Source of the DNA: Sabulicella glaciei
Lineage (GTDB): Bacteria; Pseudomonadota; Alphaproteobacteria; Acetobacterales; Acetobacteraceae
Direction of reading: 5' to 3'
DNA: 64,000 bases
NCBI RefSeq assembly: GCF_026183895.1
Contig: NZ_JAPFQI010000007.1
Span: 1 to 64,000, forward strand
Position 1 is the stretch's first letter. Each line of letters opens with the position of its first letter. The translations under genes and the position numbers were made by a program. The notes beneath the pieces are model-generated. The model searched no databases, had not been told where the DNA came from, and was given only the letters and a program-made list of their open reading frames with translations. Shown here piece by piece: positions 44,063 to 54,436 of this stretch.

Positions 44063-46758
44063 GCCTCTGGCGCTTCCTCGTCGTCGATGACGGGGAAGCA
44101 GGAGGTGACGCGCTCGCTCTCGTCAAGCCGCTGGAACATGACACCCTGGGAAAGGCGGCCGGTGCGCCGCACCTGCTGCGCCTCGAAGCGGATGGCTTGT
44201 CCGCCATCGGTCATCAGCATGATGTGGTCGCCCGGCGTCACGGTGAAGCAGGCCACCACCGCGTCGCCCGTGCGGCGCGAAAGGGTGATGTTGCCGATCC
44301 CCTGCCCGCCGCGCCCGGTGACGCGGTATTCGTAGGCGCTGGTGCGCTTGCCGAAGCCGCGATCGGTGACGGAAAGCAGGATCTGCTCGCGCCGCGCCAG
44401 CTCGTCCATGCGCTCGGCGCTGAGCGTCACCTCGGCCACCGGCTCCTCGTCGGCGGGGCCGGGCACGGGCTCGCCCTCCTCGCCATTGGAGGGGCGGCGG
44501 GCCTTGAGGAAGGCCGCGCGCTCCTCCACCGTCGCATCCACGTGGGTGAGCACGGCGAGGCCGATCACGACGTCGTCGGTGGCCAGCCTGATGCCGCGCA
44601 CGCCGGTGGAATCGCGCCCGGCGAAGACGCGCAGCACGTCCTCCGTCGCCTGGAAGCGGATGGCGCGGCCCTTGCGGGTGGCCAGCAGCACGTCGTCGCC
44701 CTCGCGGCAGGTGGCGACGCCGATCAGCGAATCCCCCTCATCCAGCTTCATGGCGATGAGGCCGGAGGAGCGGACGTTGCGGAAGTCGGACAGGCGGTTG
44801 CGCCGGACATTGCCCTGCCGCGTCGCGAAGACGAGGTGCAGCGCGTCCCACAGGCTCTCGTCCTGTGGCAGCGGCAGCACGGCGGTCACCGATTCCCCGT
44901 CTGCGAGGTTCAGCACCTGCCGCAGGGAGCGGCCCTTGCCGCCCGTCCCGCCCTCGGGCAGCTGCCAGACCTTCTCGCGGAAGACGAGGCCGCGATCGGT
45001 GAAGAACAGCACCCATTGGTGGGTGTGGCCGACGAAGGAGCGCACCACCACGTCGTCCGCGCGGGTGGCGGCCGCCGAGCGGCCCTTGCCGCCGCGGTGC
45101 TGCGCGCGGAACACGTCGAGCGGCGTGCGCTTCACGTAGCCGTCGCGCGTCAGCGTCACCACCATGGTCGCGGGGGCGATCAGGCTCTCGTCGTCGATGT
45201 CGCCCGCATGGTCGTCGATCCGCGTCAGGCGCGGGCTGGCCAGGGTGGCGCGGACCGCGGTCAGCTCCTCGGACATCACCTCCAGGCGGCGGGGGCGGCT
45301 GGACAGGATCTCCAGCAGCTCGGTGATGCGGGCGCCGACTTCCTTCAGCTCGGCGTCGATCTTCTCGCGCTCCAGCCCCGTCAGGCGCTGGAGGCGCAGC
45401 TCCAGGATGCCGCGGGCCTGGGCTTCCGTCAGGCGGATCGTGCCCGCCTCCGTGATCTCGTTGCCCTCGTCCTGCACCAGCGCGACCAGCGGGCCAACAT
45501 CGGCGGCGGGCCAGTCGCGCGCCATCAGCGCCACGCGGGCGGTGGCGGCGTCCGGGCTTTGGCGGATGAGGCGGATCACCTCGTCGATATTGGCCACCGC
45601 GACGGCGAGGCCGATGAGGTTGTGCGCCCGCTCGCGCGCCTTCATCAGGCGGAAGCGCGAGCGGCGCTCGATCACCTCCTCGCGGAAGGCGATGAAGGCG
45701 AGCAGCGCGTCGCGCAGCCCCATCTGCTGCGGCCGGCCCTTGTGTAGCGCCAGGAAGTTGACGGGGAAGGAGATCTGCAGCTGCGTCATGCGGTAGAGCT
45801 GGTTCAGCACCACCTCCGCATTCGCGTCCTTCTTCACCTCGATCACGACGCGCAGGCCCGAGCGGTCGCTTTCGTCGCGCAGGTCGGAGATGCCCTCGAT
45901 CGCCTTGGCGCGCACCAGCTCCGCGATCTTCTCGATCAGCGCCGCCTTGTTCACCTGGTACGGCACCTCGGAGACGATGATGGCCTGGCGGCCGCCCTTC
46001 ATCTCCTCGATGTCGCAAAGCGCGCGCAGCGGGATGGAGCCGCGCCCCGTCTCGAAGGCGGAGCGCACCCCGGCGCGGCCGAGGATGATGCCGCCGGTCG
46101 GGAAGTCGGGGGCGGGGATGATCTCCATCAGCTCGGACAGGGTGGTGTCCGGCTCCCGGATGAGGCGAAGCGTGGCGTCGATCACCTCGGTCGGGTTGTG
46201 GGTCGGGATGTTGGTCGCCATGCCGACGGCGATGCCGCCGGCGCCGTTCACCAGGAGGTTCGGGAAGGCGGCGGGCAGGACGCGCGGCTCATGGGCGCTT
46301 TCGTCGTAATTCGCGACGAAGTCGACCGTGTCCTCCTCGATCCCCTCCAGCAGCGCCGTCGCGGATTTCGCGAGACGGACCTCGGTGTAGCGCATGGCCG
46401 CGGGCGGATCGCCGTCCATGGAGCCGAAATTGCCCTGCCCATCCACCAGCGGCACGCGCATGGAGAAGGGCTGGGCCATGCGGACCATGGCCTCGTAGAT
46501 CGCGCTGTCGCCGTGCGGATGGTACTTGCCCATCACGTCGCCGACCACGCGGGCCGACTTGCGGTGCGGCTTGTCGGCCACGTAGCCGCTTTCGTGCATC
46601 GCATAGAGGATGCGGCGGTGGACGGGCTTCAGCCCGTCGCGCACGTCGGGCAGCGCGCGGGAGACGATGACGCTCATCGCATAGTCGAGGAAGGAGCGTC
46701 GCATCTCCTGCTCGACCGCGATGGGCGCGATGTCGGGCGGGGTGGTCTCGTCGGTCAA
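44059..46758 (-). CDS. gyrA: DNA gyrase subunit A
   Basis: The 899-residue type II topoisomerase subunit cuts and rejoins DNA to introduce negative supercoils. The N-terminal domain begins [27 protein letters not shown]. The quinolone-resistance region [18 protein letters not shown] has Ser85 and Glu89 at the positions of E. coli Ser83 and Asp87. The catalytic Tyr124 is in AMRYTEVRL. The C-terminal pinwheel contains a GyrA-box variant QHRGGKG rather than QRRGGKG. Blade inserts around [19 protein letters not shown] are acidic and unusual. The gene lies 16 bases after ssb. Confidence 0.97.
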   Translation of the reverse strand: MTDETTPPDIAPIAVEQEMRRSFLDYAMSVIVSRALPDVRDGLKPVHRRILYAMHESGYVADKPHRKSARVVGDVMGKYHPHGDSAIYEAMVRMAQPFSMRVPLVDGQGNFGSMDGDPPAAMRYTEVRLAKSATALLEGIEEDTVDFVANYDESAHEPRVLPAAFPNLLVNGAGGIAVGMATNIPTHNPTEVIDATLRLIREPDTTLSELMEIIPAPDFPTGGIILGRAGVRSAFETGRGSIPLRALCDIEEMKGGRQAIIVSEVPYQVNKAALIEKIAELVRAKAIEGISDLRDESDRSGLRVVIEVKKDANAEVVLNQLYRMTQLQISFPVNFLALHKGRPQQMGLRDALLAFIAFREEVIERRSRFRLMKARERAHNLIGLAVAVANIDEVIRLIRQSPDAATARVALMARDWPAADVGPLVALVQDEGNEITEAGTIRLTEAQARGILELRLQRLTGLEREKIDAELKEVGARITELLEILSSRPRRLEVMSEELTAVRATLASPRLTRIDDHAGDIDDESLIAPATMVVTLTRDGYVKRTPLDVFRAQHRGGKGRSAAATRADDVVVRSFVGHTHQWVLFFTDRGLVFREKVWQLPEGGTGGKGRSLRQVLNLADGESVTAVLPLPQDESLWDALHLVFATRQGNVRRNRLSDFRNVRSSGLIAMKLDEGDSLIGVATCREGDDVLLATRKGRAIRFQATEDVLRVFAGRDSTGVRGIRLATDDVVIGLAVLTHVDATVEERAAFLKARRPSNGEEGEPVPGPADEEPVAEVTLSAERMDELARREQILLSVTDRGFGKRTSAYEYRVTGRGGQGIGNITLSRRTGDAVVACFTVTPGDHIMLMTDGGQAIRFEAQQVRRTGRLSQGVMFQRLDESERVTSCFPVIDDEEAPEA

Positions 46759-46774
46759 GGTTCAGGGAATCCGA

Positions 46775-47326
46775 TCAGAAGGGAATGTCGTCGTCGAGGT
46801 CGGGCTTGCCGCGGCCGCCACCGGAGTCCCAGCCGCCGGAAGGACGACCGCCGCCGCCACCGCCACCGCCACCGCCACCGGAGGAACGGCCGCCGCCGCC
46901 AAAGCCGCCGCCACCGCCCGAGCGGCCGCCGCCGCTGAAGCCGGAGGGCTCGGCCCCCATGTCATCGCCGCCGCCACCGCCGCGTCCGCCGACCAAGGTC
47001 AGCTCGCCGCGGAACTGCCGCAGCACGATCTCGGTGGTGTACTTGTCCTGGCCGTCCTGGCCCTGCCACTTGCGCGTTTCCAGCTGGCCCTCGAGGTAGA
47101 CCTCGCTGCCCTTCTTCAGGAAGCGCTCGGCGATCTCGCCCAGCTTCTCGTTGAAGATCGCCACCGAGTGCCACTCGGTGCGCTCCTGCTGGTTGCCCTC
47201 GCGGTCCTTGTAGCGCTCCGACGTCGCCACGCGGAGGTTCACCACCTTGCCGCCATTCTGGAAGTTCCGCACCTCGGGGTCCTTCCCGAGGCGACCCAGG
47301 ATGATCACCTTGTTCACGCCGGCCAT
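46775..47326 (-). CDS. ssb: Single-stranded DNA-binding protein
   Basis: The 183-residue SSB has an N-terminal OB fold ([60 protein letters not shown]), a glycine/serine-rich flexible linker (res 115-170), and the acidic DDDIPF tip that recruits repair and replication proteins. The ATG at 47326 has GAGG at good distance; a GTG three codons upstream is less likely. It diverges from uvrA across a LexA-type box, and so may be SOS-induced. Confidence 0.96.
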   Translation of the reverse strand: MAGVNKVIILGRLGKDPEVRNFQNGGKVVNLRVATSERYKDREGNQQERTEWHSVAIFNEKLGEIAERFLKKGSEVYLEGQLETRKWQGQDGQDKYTTEIVLRQFRGELTLVGGRGGGGGDDMGAEPSGFSGGGRSGGGGGFGGGGRSSGGGGGGGGGGGRPSGGWDSGGGRGKPDLDDDIPF

Positions 47327-47409
47327 CGCACACACATCCTCGAAACCAAGGGCATTTCCTTACCGGAAAACCCCTTGGACACCCACCCCATATGGTGCTT
47401 GAAGGGCAA

Positions 47410-47424
47410 GAACGCAATGCGAAC
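47410..47424. promoter_or_regulatory. LexA (SOS) box between ssb and uvrA
   Basis: GAACGCAATGCGAAC is a direct repeat GAAC-N7-GAAC, the reverse-complement form of the GTTC-N7-GTTC operator of alphaproteobacterial LexA. It sits 28 bases before the uvrA ATG and 84 before that of ssb, as in other alphaproteobacteria with a shared uvrA-ssb SOS region. Confidence 0.88.
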
Positions 47425-47451
47425 ATTGCCCCTTTTTGGAGCCGTGCCCCC

Positions 47452-50355
47452 ATGCCCCGCGATGCCGCCGAACTTGCTTCCTCCGCCGGGCTGATCCGGA
47501 TCCGGGGGGCCCGGCAGCACAACCTGAAGTCCGTGGACCTCGACCTGCCGCGGGGCAAGCTGGTGGTGCTGACCGGCCTGTCGGGCTCGGGCAAGTCCTC
47601 GCTCGCCTTCGACACCATCTATGCCGAGGGGCAGCGGCGCTACGTGGAGAGCCTGTCGGCCTATGCCCGGCAGTTCCTCCAGCTCATGCAGAAGCCCGAC
47701 GTGGACAGCATCGAAGGCCTGTCCCCGGCCATCTCCATCGAGCAGAAGACCACCTCGCACAATCCGCGCTCCACCGTCGGCACGGTGACGGAGATCCACG
47801 ACTACATGCGCCTGCTCTGGGCGCGGGTGGGCGTGCCCTATTCCCCGGCGACCGGCCTGCCGATCGAGGCGCAGAGCGTGTCGCAGATGGTGGACCGTGT
47901 GCTGGCCATGCCGGAGGGGACGCGGCTGCTGATCCTGGCGCCCGTGATCCGCGGCAAGAAGGGCGAGTACCGCAAGGAATTGGCCGAGTACCAGCGCCGC
48001 GGCTTCGAGCGGGTGAAGATCAACGGCGCGCTGCACCGGATCGAGGAGGCGCCGAAGCTCGACAAGAAGCTGAAGCACGACATCGAGGTGGTGGTGGACC
48101 GCGTGGTGGTGCGCCCGGATCTGGGCCAGCGCCTCGCCGACAGCTTCGAGACGGCGCTCGGCCTCGCCGACGGCATTGCCTATGCGGAAAACGCCGATAG
48201 CGGCGAGCGCACGGTGTTCAGCCAGAAATTCGCCTGCCCGGAAAGCGGTTTCTCCATCGAGGAGATCGAGCCGCGGCTCTTCTCCTTCAACTCGCCGCAG
48301 GGCGCCTGCCCGGAATGCGACGGGCTGGGGGTGGAAAGCTTCTTCGACCCGGCGCTGGTGGTGCCGCAGGAAGGCCTTTCGCTGAAGGAGGGCGCGGTCG
48401 CCCCCTGGGCCGGCAACGCCTCCTCCGCCTATTACGACCAGACCCTCGCCTCGCTCGCCAAGCATCTGAAGATCAGCGCCGAGGCGCCGTGGGAGGAACT
48501 GCCGGAGGCGGCGCAGAACGCGATCCTGCACGGCACCGGCTCCACCTCCGTCACGCTGCGCTACAAGGACGGGCTGCGCGCCTATGAGGTGGAGAAGCCC
48601 TTCGAGGGCGTGATCCGCAACCTCCAGCGCCGCTTCCGCGAATCCGACAATCCCTGGGTGCGCGAGGATCTGTCGCGCTACCAGGCGCAGAAGCCCTGCC
48701 ACGTGTGCAGCGGGTTCCGGCTGAAGCCGCAGGCCCTCGCCGTGAAGGTGGCGGGCAGCCACATCGGCGAGGCCAGCGCCCTGTCCATCCGGCGCGCGCG
48801 GGAATGGTTCGCTTCCGTCAACGACACGCTGACGCCGCAGCGCCAGGAGATCGCGCGGCGCATCCTGCGCGAGATCGAGGAGCGGCTGCAGTTCCTCGTG
48901 GATGTGGGGCTGGACTACCTGTCGCTGTCCCGCTCCTCCGCGACGCTTTCGGGCGGGGAAAGCCAGCGCATCCGGCTGGCCTCGCAGATCGGCTCCGGGC
49001 TGACGGGCGTGCTCTACGTGCTGGACGAGCCCTCCATCGGTCTGCACCAGCGCGACAACGAGCGCCTGCTGGGCACGCTGCGCCGCCTGCGCGACCTGGG
49101 CAACACGGTGCTGGTCGTCGAGCACGACGAGGACGCGATCCGCACCGCCGACTGGCTGGTGGATATCGGCCCCGGCGCCGGGGCGCATGGCGGCACGGTG
49201 GTGAGCCAGGGCACGCCCGACACGGTGACGCGCGACACCAAGTCGCTGACCGGCGACTACCTGGCCGGGCGGCGCGAGATCCCGATGCCCCAGTCGCGGC
49301 GCAAGCCGGACATGAAGCGGGCGCTGCGCGTGGTCGGCGCGCGGGGCAACAACCTGAAGGACGTCACCGCCGATTTCCCGCTGGGCACCTTCACCGCCGT
49401 GGCCGGCGTGTCGGGCGGCGGCAAGTCCACGCTGGTGATCGAGACCCTCTACAACGGGCTGTCGCGCCGCCTGATGGGCAGCGCCGTCGTGCCCGCGCCG
49501 CACACGCGGATCGAGGGGCTGGAGCACGTGGACAAGGTGATCGACATCGACCAGTCGCCCATCGGCCGCACGCCGCGCTCCAATCCCGCCACCTACACGG
49601 GGCTGTTCGCGCCGATCCGCGACTGGTTCTCCGAGCTGCCGGAAAGCCGGGCGCGCGGCTACAAGGGGGGCCGCTTCTCCTTCAACGTGAAGGGCGGGCG
49701 CTGCGAGGCGTGTCAGGGCGACGGCGTCATCAAGATCGAGATGCACTTCCTGCCCGACGTCTACGTTACCTGCGACACCTGCAAGGGCAAGCGCTACAAC
49801 CGCGAAACGCTGGACGTGAAGTTCCGCGGCAAGAGCATCGCCGACGTCTTGGACATGACGGTGAGCGAGGGGCGCGAGTTCTTCTCCGCCGTCCCCTCCA
49901 TCCACGAGAAGCTGAAGACGCTGGAGGAGGTGGGGCTGGGCTACATCCACCTGGGCCAGCAGGCCACGACGCTGTCGGGCGGCGAGGCACAGCGCATCAA
50001 GCTGGCGAAGGAGCTGTCGCGCCGCGCTACGGGCCGCACCCTCTACATCCTCGACGAGCCGACGACGGGGCTGCACTTCGAGGACGTGCGCAAGCTGCTG
50101 GAGGTGCTGCACGCGCTGGTGAAGGGCGGCAACACCGTCATCGTCATCGAGCACAACCTGGAGGTCATCAAGACCGCCGACTGGGTGCTCGACCTCGGCC
50201 CCGAGGGGGGCGAGGGCGGCGGGCGCATCGTGGCGCAGGGCACGCCGGAGGAGGTGGCGGCGAACCCCGAGAGCCACACCGGGCGCTTCCTGCGGCCAAT
50301 CCTGGAGCGGCACGCGCCGGTGAAGGCGAAGAAGGCGGCGAAGGCGAAGGGCTGA
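47452..50355 (+). CDS. uvrA: Excinuclease ABC subunit A
   Basis: The 967-residue ABC-type damage-recognition ATPase acts in nucleotide excision repair with UvrB and UvrC. The first Walker A is [34 protein letters not shown] (GSGKSS), the second [17 protein letters not shown]. Both ABC signatures ([16 protein letters not shown] and [16 protein letters not shown]) and Walker B sites ([14 protein letters not shown] and [14 protein letters not shown]) are present, as is the zinc module around [33 protein letters not shown] (in parts). The start at 47452 is chosen because the LexA box lies in an upstream extension of the frame. A lysine-rich tail ends the protein. Confidence 0.97.
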   Translation: MPRDAAELASSAGLIRIRGARQHNLKSVDLDLPRGKLVVLTGLSGSGKSSLAFDTIYAEGQRRYVESLSAYARQFLQLMQKPDVDSIEGLSPAISIEQKTTSHNPRSTVGTVTEIHDYMRLLWARVGVPYSPATGLPIEAQSVSQMVDRVLAMPEGTRLLILAPVIRGKKGEYRKELAEYQRRGFERVKINGALHRIEEAPKLDKKLKHDIEVVVDRVVVRPDLGQRLADSFETALGLADGIAYAENADSGERTVFSQKFACPESGFSIEEIEPRLFSFNSPQGACPECDGLGVESFFDPALVVPQEGLSLKEGAVAPWAGNASSAYYDQTLASLAKHLKISAEAPWEELPEAAQNAILHGTGSTSVTLRYKDGLRAYEVEKPFEGVIRNLQRRFRESDNPWVREDLSRYQAQKPCHVCSGFRLKPQALAVKVAGSHIGEASALSIRRAREWFASVNDTLTPQRQEIARRILREIEERLQFLVDVGLDYLSLSRSSATLSGGESQRIRLASQIGSGLTGVLYVLDEPSIGLHQRDNERLLGTLRRLRDLGNTVLVVEHDEDAIRTADWLVDIGPGAGAHGGTVVSQGTPDTVTRDTKSLTGDYLAGRREIPMPQSRRKPDMKRALRVVGARGNNLKDVTADFPLGTFTAVAGVSGGGKSTLVIETLYNGLSRRLMGSAVVPAPHTRIEGLEHVDKVIDIDQSPIGRTPRSNPATYTGLFAPIRDWFSELPESRARGYKGGRFSFNVKGGRCEACQGDGVIKIEMHFLPDVYVTCDTCKGKRYNRETLDVKFRGKSIADVLDMTVSEGREFFSAVPSIHEKLKTLEEVGLGYIHLGQQATTLSGGEAQRIKLAKELSRRATGRTLYILDEPTTGLHFEDVRKLLEVLHALVKGGNTVIVIEHNLEVIKTADWVLDLGPEGGEGGGRIVAQGTPEEVAANPESHTGRFLRPILERHAPVKAKKAAKAKG

Positions 50356-50368
50356 GGCGCGGGCGTTC

Positions 50369-51583
50369 TCAGGCCCTTTCGCCGCCGGTGACGGCCAGGG
50401 CGAAGGCCGGTCCGCCCGCGAAGACGGCCCCGGCGGGCCGTGCCTTCCAAGCCAGGAGCAGCGCGCCCAGCCCGCCCATCGCCGCCACGGCCAGCACGGG
50501 GATGGTGTGGCCGGACGCAGCCGCCGCGCCGGCCACCGCGGGCGCCGCCGCCACCAGCGCCACGCCCCGGCTGGTGTAGAGGAAGCCCAAGGCGCGGCCG
50601 AGGCGCTGCGCGCCCACGCTGTCCGCCACGAAGGCCGGCAGCAGCGCCACGAATCCGCCCTGCAAGGCGCCGAAGCCGAGGGCGAAGACCTGCAGCGTCG
50701 CCTCGTCCCGCGCGAAGCCCCAGACCGCCATGCTGCCGGCCATGCCGGCGCAGCAGACGAGGAAGACGCCGCGCCGCCCGACCGCATCCGCCAGCACCGC
50801 CAGCAGGAAGCGCCCCGCGATGGTGCCGATCCCGATGAGGCCGAGCAGGCCGAAGGCGCTCGTGCGCGGCAGGCCGAGATCCAGCGCGGTGCCGACCAGG
50901 AGCGCGTGCGGCAGCACCGAGGGGGTGGAGACCAGGAAGATGCCCGCCCACATCCAGGCGAAGCCCGGCACCGGAGACCCGGCGGCGGGCGCGGAACGCG
51001 CGGCGGCGCTGCCGCCCCTCCCCGGCTCCAGCAGCAGCGCGCCGCCGAAGCCGACCGCGCCCACGCAGAGGCCGAAGGCGACGAAGCTCGCGCGCCACTC
51101 CGCGACGCTGAACAGCGCATCGGCGGAGAAGGCGACCAGGGCAGCGCCCGCGCCGATGCCGCTCACCGCGAGGCCGGAGGCCAGGCCGCGATTGCTGTCG
51201 AAGCGGCGCTGCACTGCCGCCATGGCCGGCACATAGGCGAAGCCGGTGCCGAGCCCGATCAGCAGCCCGTAGCCGAGATAGACTTCCGCAAGGCTCGTCG
51301 CGGTCGCGGCGAGAAACAGGCCGGCGGCAACGAGCGCCATTCCGAACCCCGCCGGCACGCGGGAGCCGATGCGGTCCGCGATCGGGCCGCTCACGGCGCT
51401 GACCAGGAAGCAGCTTCCCCCGGACAGCGAATAAATGACCGAGAGCGAGGCCGGGCTCACCGCGAACTCCGCCGCCAGCGCATCGGCGAAGACGGCGTAG
51501 GAATAGATGGCGCCGAACCCCGCCATGGTCACGAGGAAGGCGCCGAGGACGACGCGCCAGCCGGAACGGAACTCGCGCGTCAC
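50369..51583 (-). CDS. MFS transporter (monocarboxylate/oxalate-formate-like type)
   Basis: The 404-residue protein has 12 predicted helices in two halves joined by an acidic cytoplasmic loop near residue 190. Segments include RVVLGAFLVTMAGFGAIYSYAVFA, GPIADRIGSRVPAGFGMALVAAG (motif A-like) and GLASGLAVSGIGAGAALVAF. The YSYAVFADALAAEFAVSPASLS pattern after helix one resembles the MCT/OFA branch, so small carboxylic acids are a plausible substrate. The GTG at 51583 overlaps the stop of a 59-residue gene (GTGA), making it the third gene of a coupled operon. It is convergent with uvrA with 13 bases between. Confidence 0.88.
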   Translation of the reverse strand: MTREFRSGWRVVLGAFLVTMAGFGAIYSYAVFADALAAEFAVSPASLSVIYSLSGGSCFLVSAVSGPIADRIGSRVPAGFGMALVAAGLFLAATATSLAEVYLGYGLLIGLGTGFAYVPAMAAVQRRFDSNRGLASGLAVSGIGAGAALVAFSADALFSVAEWRASFVAFGLCVGAVGFGGALLLEPGRGGSAAARSAPAAGSPVPGFAWMWAGIFLVSTPSVLPHALLVGTALDLGLPRTSAFGLLGLIGIGTIAGRFLLAVLADAVGRRGVFLVCCAGMAGSMAVWGFARDEATLQVFALGFGALQGGFVALLPAFVADSVGAQRLGRALGFLYTSRGVALVAAAPAVAGAAAASGHTIPVLAVAAMGGLGALLLAWKARPAGAVFAGGPAFALAVTGGERA

Positions 51584-51759
51584 GCGCGGATCCGCCGCCT
51601 CATGGCCGCGACCGTCCAGTCCATCAGCCAGCGCGCGCCGCGCGCCATGGCGCGGCATGCCTCGCACCAAGCGAAGGCCCGCGTGGCCCGCTCGGCCGAG
51701 AGCCAGTCGCCATTCTGGACGACGCGGCGAAGCAGTGCCTCATGCTGTTCCGGTGTCAT
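51580..51759 (-). CDS. Uncharacterised 59-residue protein, coupled on both sides
   Basis: The short frame starts MTPEQHEALLRRVVQNGDWLSAERATRAF and ends with a helical, Arg-rich stretch around CEACRAMARGARWLMDWTVAAM. An excellent ribosome site AGGAGG precedes the ATG. Its start overlaps the hydrolase stop (ATGA) and its stop overlaps the MFS GTG start (GTGA). The combination of coupling and site argues that it is real. No family is recognised; the paired Cys in CEAC and an amphipathic tail could mean membrane association or metal binding. It may assist the MFS transporter. Confidence 0.75.
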   Translation of the reverse strand: MTPEQHEALLRRVVQNGDWLSAERATRAFAWCEACRAMARGARWLMDWTVAAMRRRIRA

Positions 51760-52481
51760 GGAAGCCTCCTTTGGAGCTGGGTTGCGAGCCAGGCGGCCAC
51801 GATCGGCGCGAGCGCCTCCGCGGCAACGGGATCGGGCCGGACGCGCCGCCGTCCCACGCCCGAGGGGTCGGGCAGCAGGGCGCTCGCGAGGGTGGCGAAG
51901 GGCGAAAGGTCCCAGCCATGCCCGATGCCGGGCAGGGCCAGCCGCGTCAGGCCCGGCGTGCCGTCCAGCGCGGCGCAGGCCGGCGCGTCGGGTGCGGCCA
52001 TGCCGTGCACGAGCAGCACCACCCCTTCGCGCGGCAGGGCGAGGCCCGCGCAGCCGGGGTCCAGCGCGACGACCGCGCCCCGCCCTGCGGCGAGGCTGAC
52101 CCGCGCCCCGTCCCAGAAGCCCAGCACGCCGACGCGCGCAGCATCCAGGCGCGGATGCGCGGCAACCCATGCAAAGGTCCGGTCCAGCACGGCTTCGTCG
52201 GGCGCGTGGATCTCGAGCACCGCGATGCCCTGCCGCAGCAGCGCGACCGCGTAATCCTCCGACCGCGCATCCGCGGCGTCCGCTCCGCGGAGGATCATCA
52301 CGACCGGCCAGCGCTTGCTCCCGGTCCGGGGCGGCAGCTCGAGCATCGCATCCGTTCCCGCTCCGATGGCGGAAGTGGCCGCGTCCGCTGGGAGCGTTTC
52401 CGCTCGCTCGCCCTCGCACCCGAGCCCGGGAGAAGCCACCAGCAAGGCGGCGATGAGCAGCGCGGATGCGTGGTTGCACAT
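51756..52481 (-). CDS. Alpha/beta hydrolase (dienelactone hydrolase-like), exported
   Basis: The 241-residue protein has a signal peptide (MCNHASALLIAALLVASPGLG) directly followed by Cys22, so it could be a lipoprotein. The hydrolase core shows WPVVMILRGADAADARSEDYAVALLRQGIAVLEIHAPD, then the nucleophile-elbow-like GVLGFWDGARVSLAAG, in which the usual G-x-S/C-x-G nucleophile position reads G-F-W-D-G, and a C-terminal GIGHGWDLSP with the catalytic His. The missing Ser/Cys at the elbow suggests loss of esterase activity or a changed role. It is the first gene of the coupled hydrolase/59-residue/MFS operon. Confidence 0.7.
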   Translation of the reverse strand: MCNHASALLIAALLVASPGLGCEGERAETLPADAATSAIGAGTDAMLELPPRTGSKRWPVVMILRGADAADARSEDYAVALLRQGIAVLEIHAPDEAVLDRTFAWVAAHPRLDAARVGVLGFWDGARVSLAAGRGAVVALDPGCAGLALPREGVVLLVHGMAAPDAPACAALDGTPGLTRLALPGIGHGWDLSPFATLASALLPDPSGVGRRRVRPDPVAAEALAPIVAAWLATQLQRRLP

Positions 52482-52695
52482 GCGAAGCGGCTCCTCGTGA
52501 AGCCTCGGCTCGTTGCGACGCGATGGAGGTTGCGGCGAAGAAGCATGCGGCGGCATCCTCCGAATGGATGACGCGCCGCCGCCGGACGCGCGACGAAATG
52601 CCGACCACGCGAAGCAAGACGTGGCGGCGGCGGCATGCCGTCCGCCTTCACGACTTCACATCAGACCTGCGTTCGACGAGCGATGGAGGTGCGCG

Positions 52696-53853
52696 GTGGC
52701 GAGCGAGGACCTCTTCGGGCTGACCGAGATGATCTACGAGGCGGCGACGGGATCGGGCTCCTGGCAGGCGGTCGGCCACCGCCTGCAGGCGGCGGTGGGC
52801 GCGCGCACCGCGGCGATCATGGTGGGCCACCCTTCCGCCGGCGCCATGGAGATCCTGCACCACGAGGGCATCCCGCCGGACGCCGTCGCCGCCTACCGGC
52901 GCTACTACCGCACGGTGGATCTCTGGACCAATCGCGCCAGCGCCCTCGCCGCCAGAGGCACGATGCGCGTCCTGGTGCAGGGGGAGATGCTGGTCCCCGA
53001 TGCGGAATACGTGCGCAGCGAGTTCTGGAACGATTTTGGCCGTCCGCTCGGGCTGCGCTACGTGCTGGGCACCGTCGCGCCGCTGGGCAGCGCGGGGCTG
53101 CTGCCGGTCGGGCTGCACCGCGCGGCGGGGGCCCCGCCCTTCGGCGCGGAGGAGCGGCGCAAGCTGTCGCTCGTGCTGCCGCACATGGTGCGCGCCTTGC
53201 AGCTTCGGCACCGGCTGGGCCTGGATCGCTCCCCCGCGCTGGCGGCGCTGGATGCGCTGCCCCTCGGCCTCCTTGTCCTCGGCGAGGATTGCGCGGTGGT
53301 GCTGGCGAACCGCAGGGCGGAGGCGATGGCGAAGGCCGGCGGCATCCGCCTGGTGCGCGTCGGCGAGGCGGGGTCGCATTTCCGCACCGTCGCGGTCGCG
53401 CGGCGCCGCGTGGAAACCGACCGCCTCCTCGCCCTCGTGCGGGGGGTCGCGCATCGGGGCGAGGCCGGGGGCGCGATGCGGCTGCACGACGAGGAGGGCA
53501 GCGCCGCCACGGCCGTCCTGGTCGCGCCGCTGCCGCAGCGCCTCGTGCAAGGCGCATCAGGCAGCGGCACGCCGATCCCCGGCCAGGCGCTGGTGCTGCT
53601 GCGCGACCTGTCGGCGCCGCCCGCGCTGCCCACGCCGCAGATGCTGTCCGACTTGTTCGGCCTGACCGCGGCGGAGGCGGCCGTGGCGCATGCCGTGGCC
53701 GCCATGCCGGGGCGCGGCCTCAACGGCATCGCCGCGCGGCTCAACATCGCGGAAACGACGCTCAAGACGCATCTGGCGCGCGTCTTCCTCAAGACCGGGG
53801 CAGCGGGCCAGGCGGATCTGGTCCGGATGCTCGCCGGCCTTGCCGTGTCGTGA
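52696..53853 (+). CDS. LuxR-family transcriptional regulator
   Basis: The 385-residue protein has an N-terminal region of about 300 residues without clear homology but with PAS-like features (LDALPLGLLVLGEDCAVVLANRRAEAM), and a C-terminal LuxR helix-turn-helix (LSDLFGLTAAEAAVAHAVA, then LNGIAARLNIAETTLKTHLARVFLKTG). This layout is typical of a group of orphan LuxR regulators with a GAF/PAS-like sensor. The GTG start at 52696 has GGAGG at 52685-52689; the upstream extension to 52513 is arginine-rich and not coding-like. It diverges from the hydrolase/MFS operon and may control it. Confidence 0.87.
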   Translation: MASEDLFGLTEMIYEAATGSGSWQAVGHRLQAAVGARTAAIMVGHPSAGAMEILHHEGIPPDAVAAYRRYYRTVDLWTNRASALAARGTMRVLVQGEMLVPDAEYVRSEFWNDFGRPLGLRYVLGTVAPLGSAGLLPVGLHRAAGAPPFGAEERRKLSLVLPHMVRALQLRHRLGLDRSPALAALDALPLGLLVLGEDCAVVLANRRAEAMAKAGGIRLVRVGEAGSHFRTVAVARRRVETDRLLALVRGVAHRGEAGGAMRLHDEEGSAATAVLVAPLPQRLVQGASGSGTPIPGQALVLLRDLSAPPALPTPQMLSDLFGLTAAEAAVAHAVAAMPGRGLNGIAARLNIAETTLKTHLARVFLKTGAAGQADLVRMLAGLAVS

Positions 53854-53862
53854 GGCCCGGGG

Positions 53863-54423
53863 CTAGGTCCGGCCCGCCCCCGGCACCCAGGTGACGTCGC
53901 GCGCGCCATCCTCGTTCAGGTGGCGCGCCAGCACGAAGAGGTGGTCGGACAGGCGGTTCAGGTAGCGGATCGCCGCTGGGTTCACCGCCTCGCGCGCGGC
54001 CAGGGCCACCACTAGGCGCTCCGCCCGCCGCACCACGGTGCGGGCGAGATGGGCATGGGCGGCGCCGGCGCTGCCGCCGGGCAGGACGAAGGAGCGCAGC
54101 GGCGCGAGGCGCGCGTTCATCGCCGCCAGCTCCGCCTCCAGCCGCGCCGATTGCGCGTCCTCCATGCGCAGGCGCTTCTCCGCCTCCGTGCCCGGGACGC
54201 AGAGATCGGCGCCCAGGTCGAACAGGTCGTTCTGGATGCGGGCGAGCATGGCGTCGGCCTCGCCGGCCGCGTGCAGGCGCACGAGGCCGATGGTGGCGTT
54301 CGCTTCGTCCACTGTGCCATAGGCCTCGACGCGCAGCGCGTCCTTGCGGACCCGCGCCCCGTCGCCGAGCGAGGTTTCGCCGGCATCGCCGCCGCGCGTG
54401 GTGATGACGTCAAGCCGGACCAT
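53863..54423 (-). CDS. Cob(I)alamin adenosyltransferase, PduO type
   Basis: The 186-residue enzyme adds the adenosyl group to cobalamin. The nucleotide-binding N-terminus TTRGGDAGETSLGDGARVRKDALRVEAYGTVDEANATIGL (in parts) and the C-terminal LRSFVLPGGSAGAAHAHLARTVVRRAERLV, then YLNRLSDHLFVLARHLN, are characteristic. It works in the cytoplasm on reduced cobalamin. Sharing cobalamin as a substrate links it to metH 2 kb away. It lies 13 bases downstream of the TonB gene on the same strand. Confidence 0.94.
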   Translation of the reverse strand: MVRLDVITTRGGDAGETSLGDGARVRKDALRVEAYGTVDEANATIGLVRLHAAGEADAMLARIQNDLFDLGADLCVPGTEAEKRLRMEDAQSARLEAELAAMNARLAPLRSFVLPGGSAGAAHAHLARTVVRRAERLVVALAAREAVNPAAIRYLNRLSDHLFVLARHLNEDGARDVTWVPGAGRT

Positions 54424-54436
54424 GGGCGGTGCCCCT

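Noticed and set aside
47314-51120. Long minus-strand open frame opposite uvrA
   Set aside because: Antisense shadow of uvrA: no ribosome site, no recognisable motifs, and uvrA is unambiguous on the other strand.
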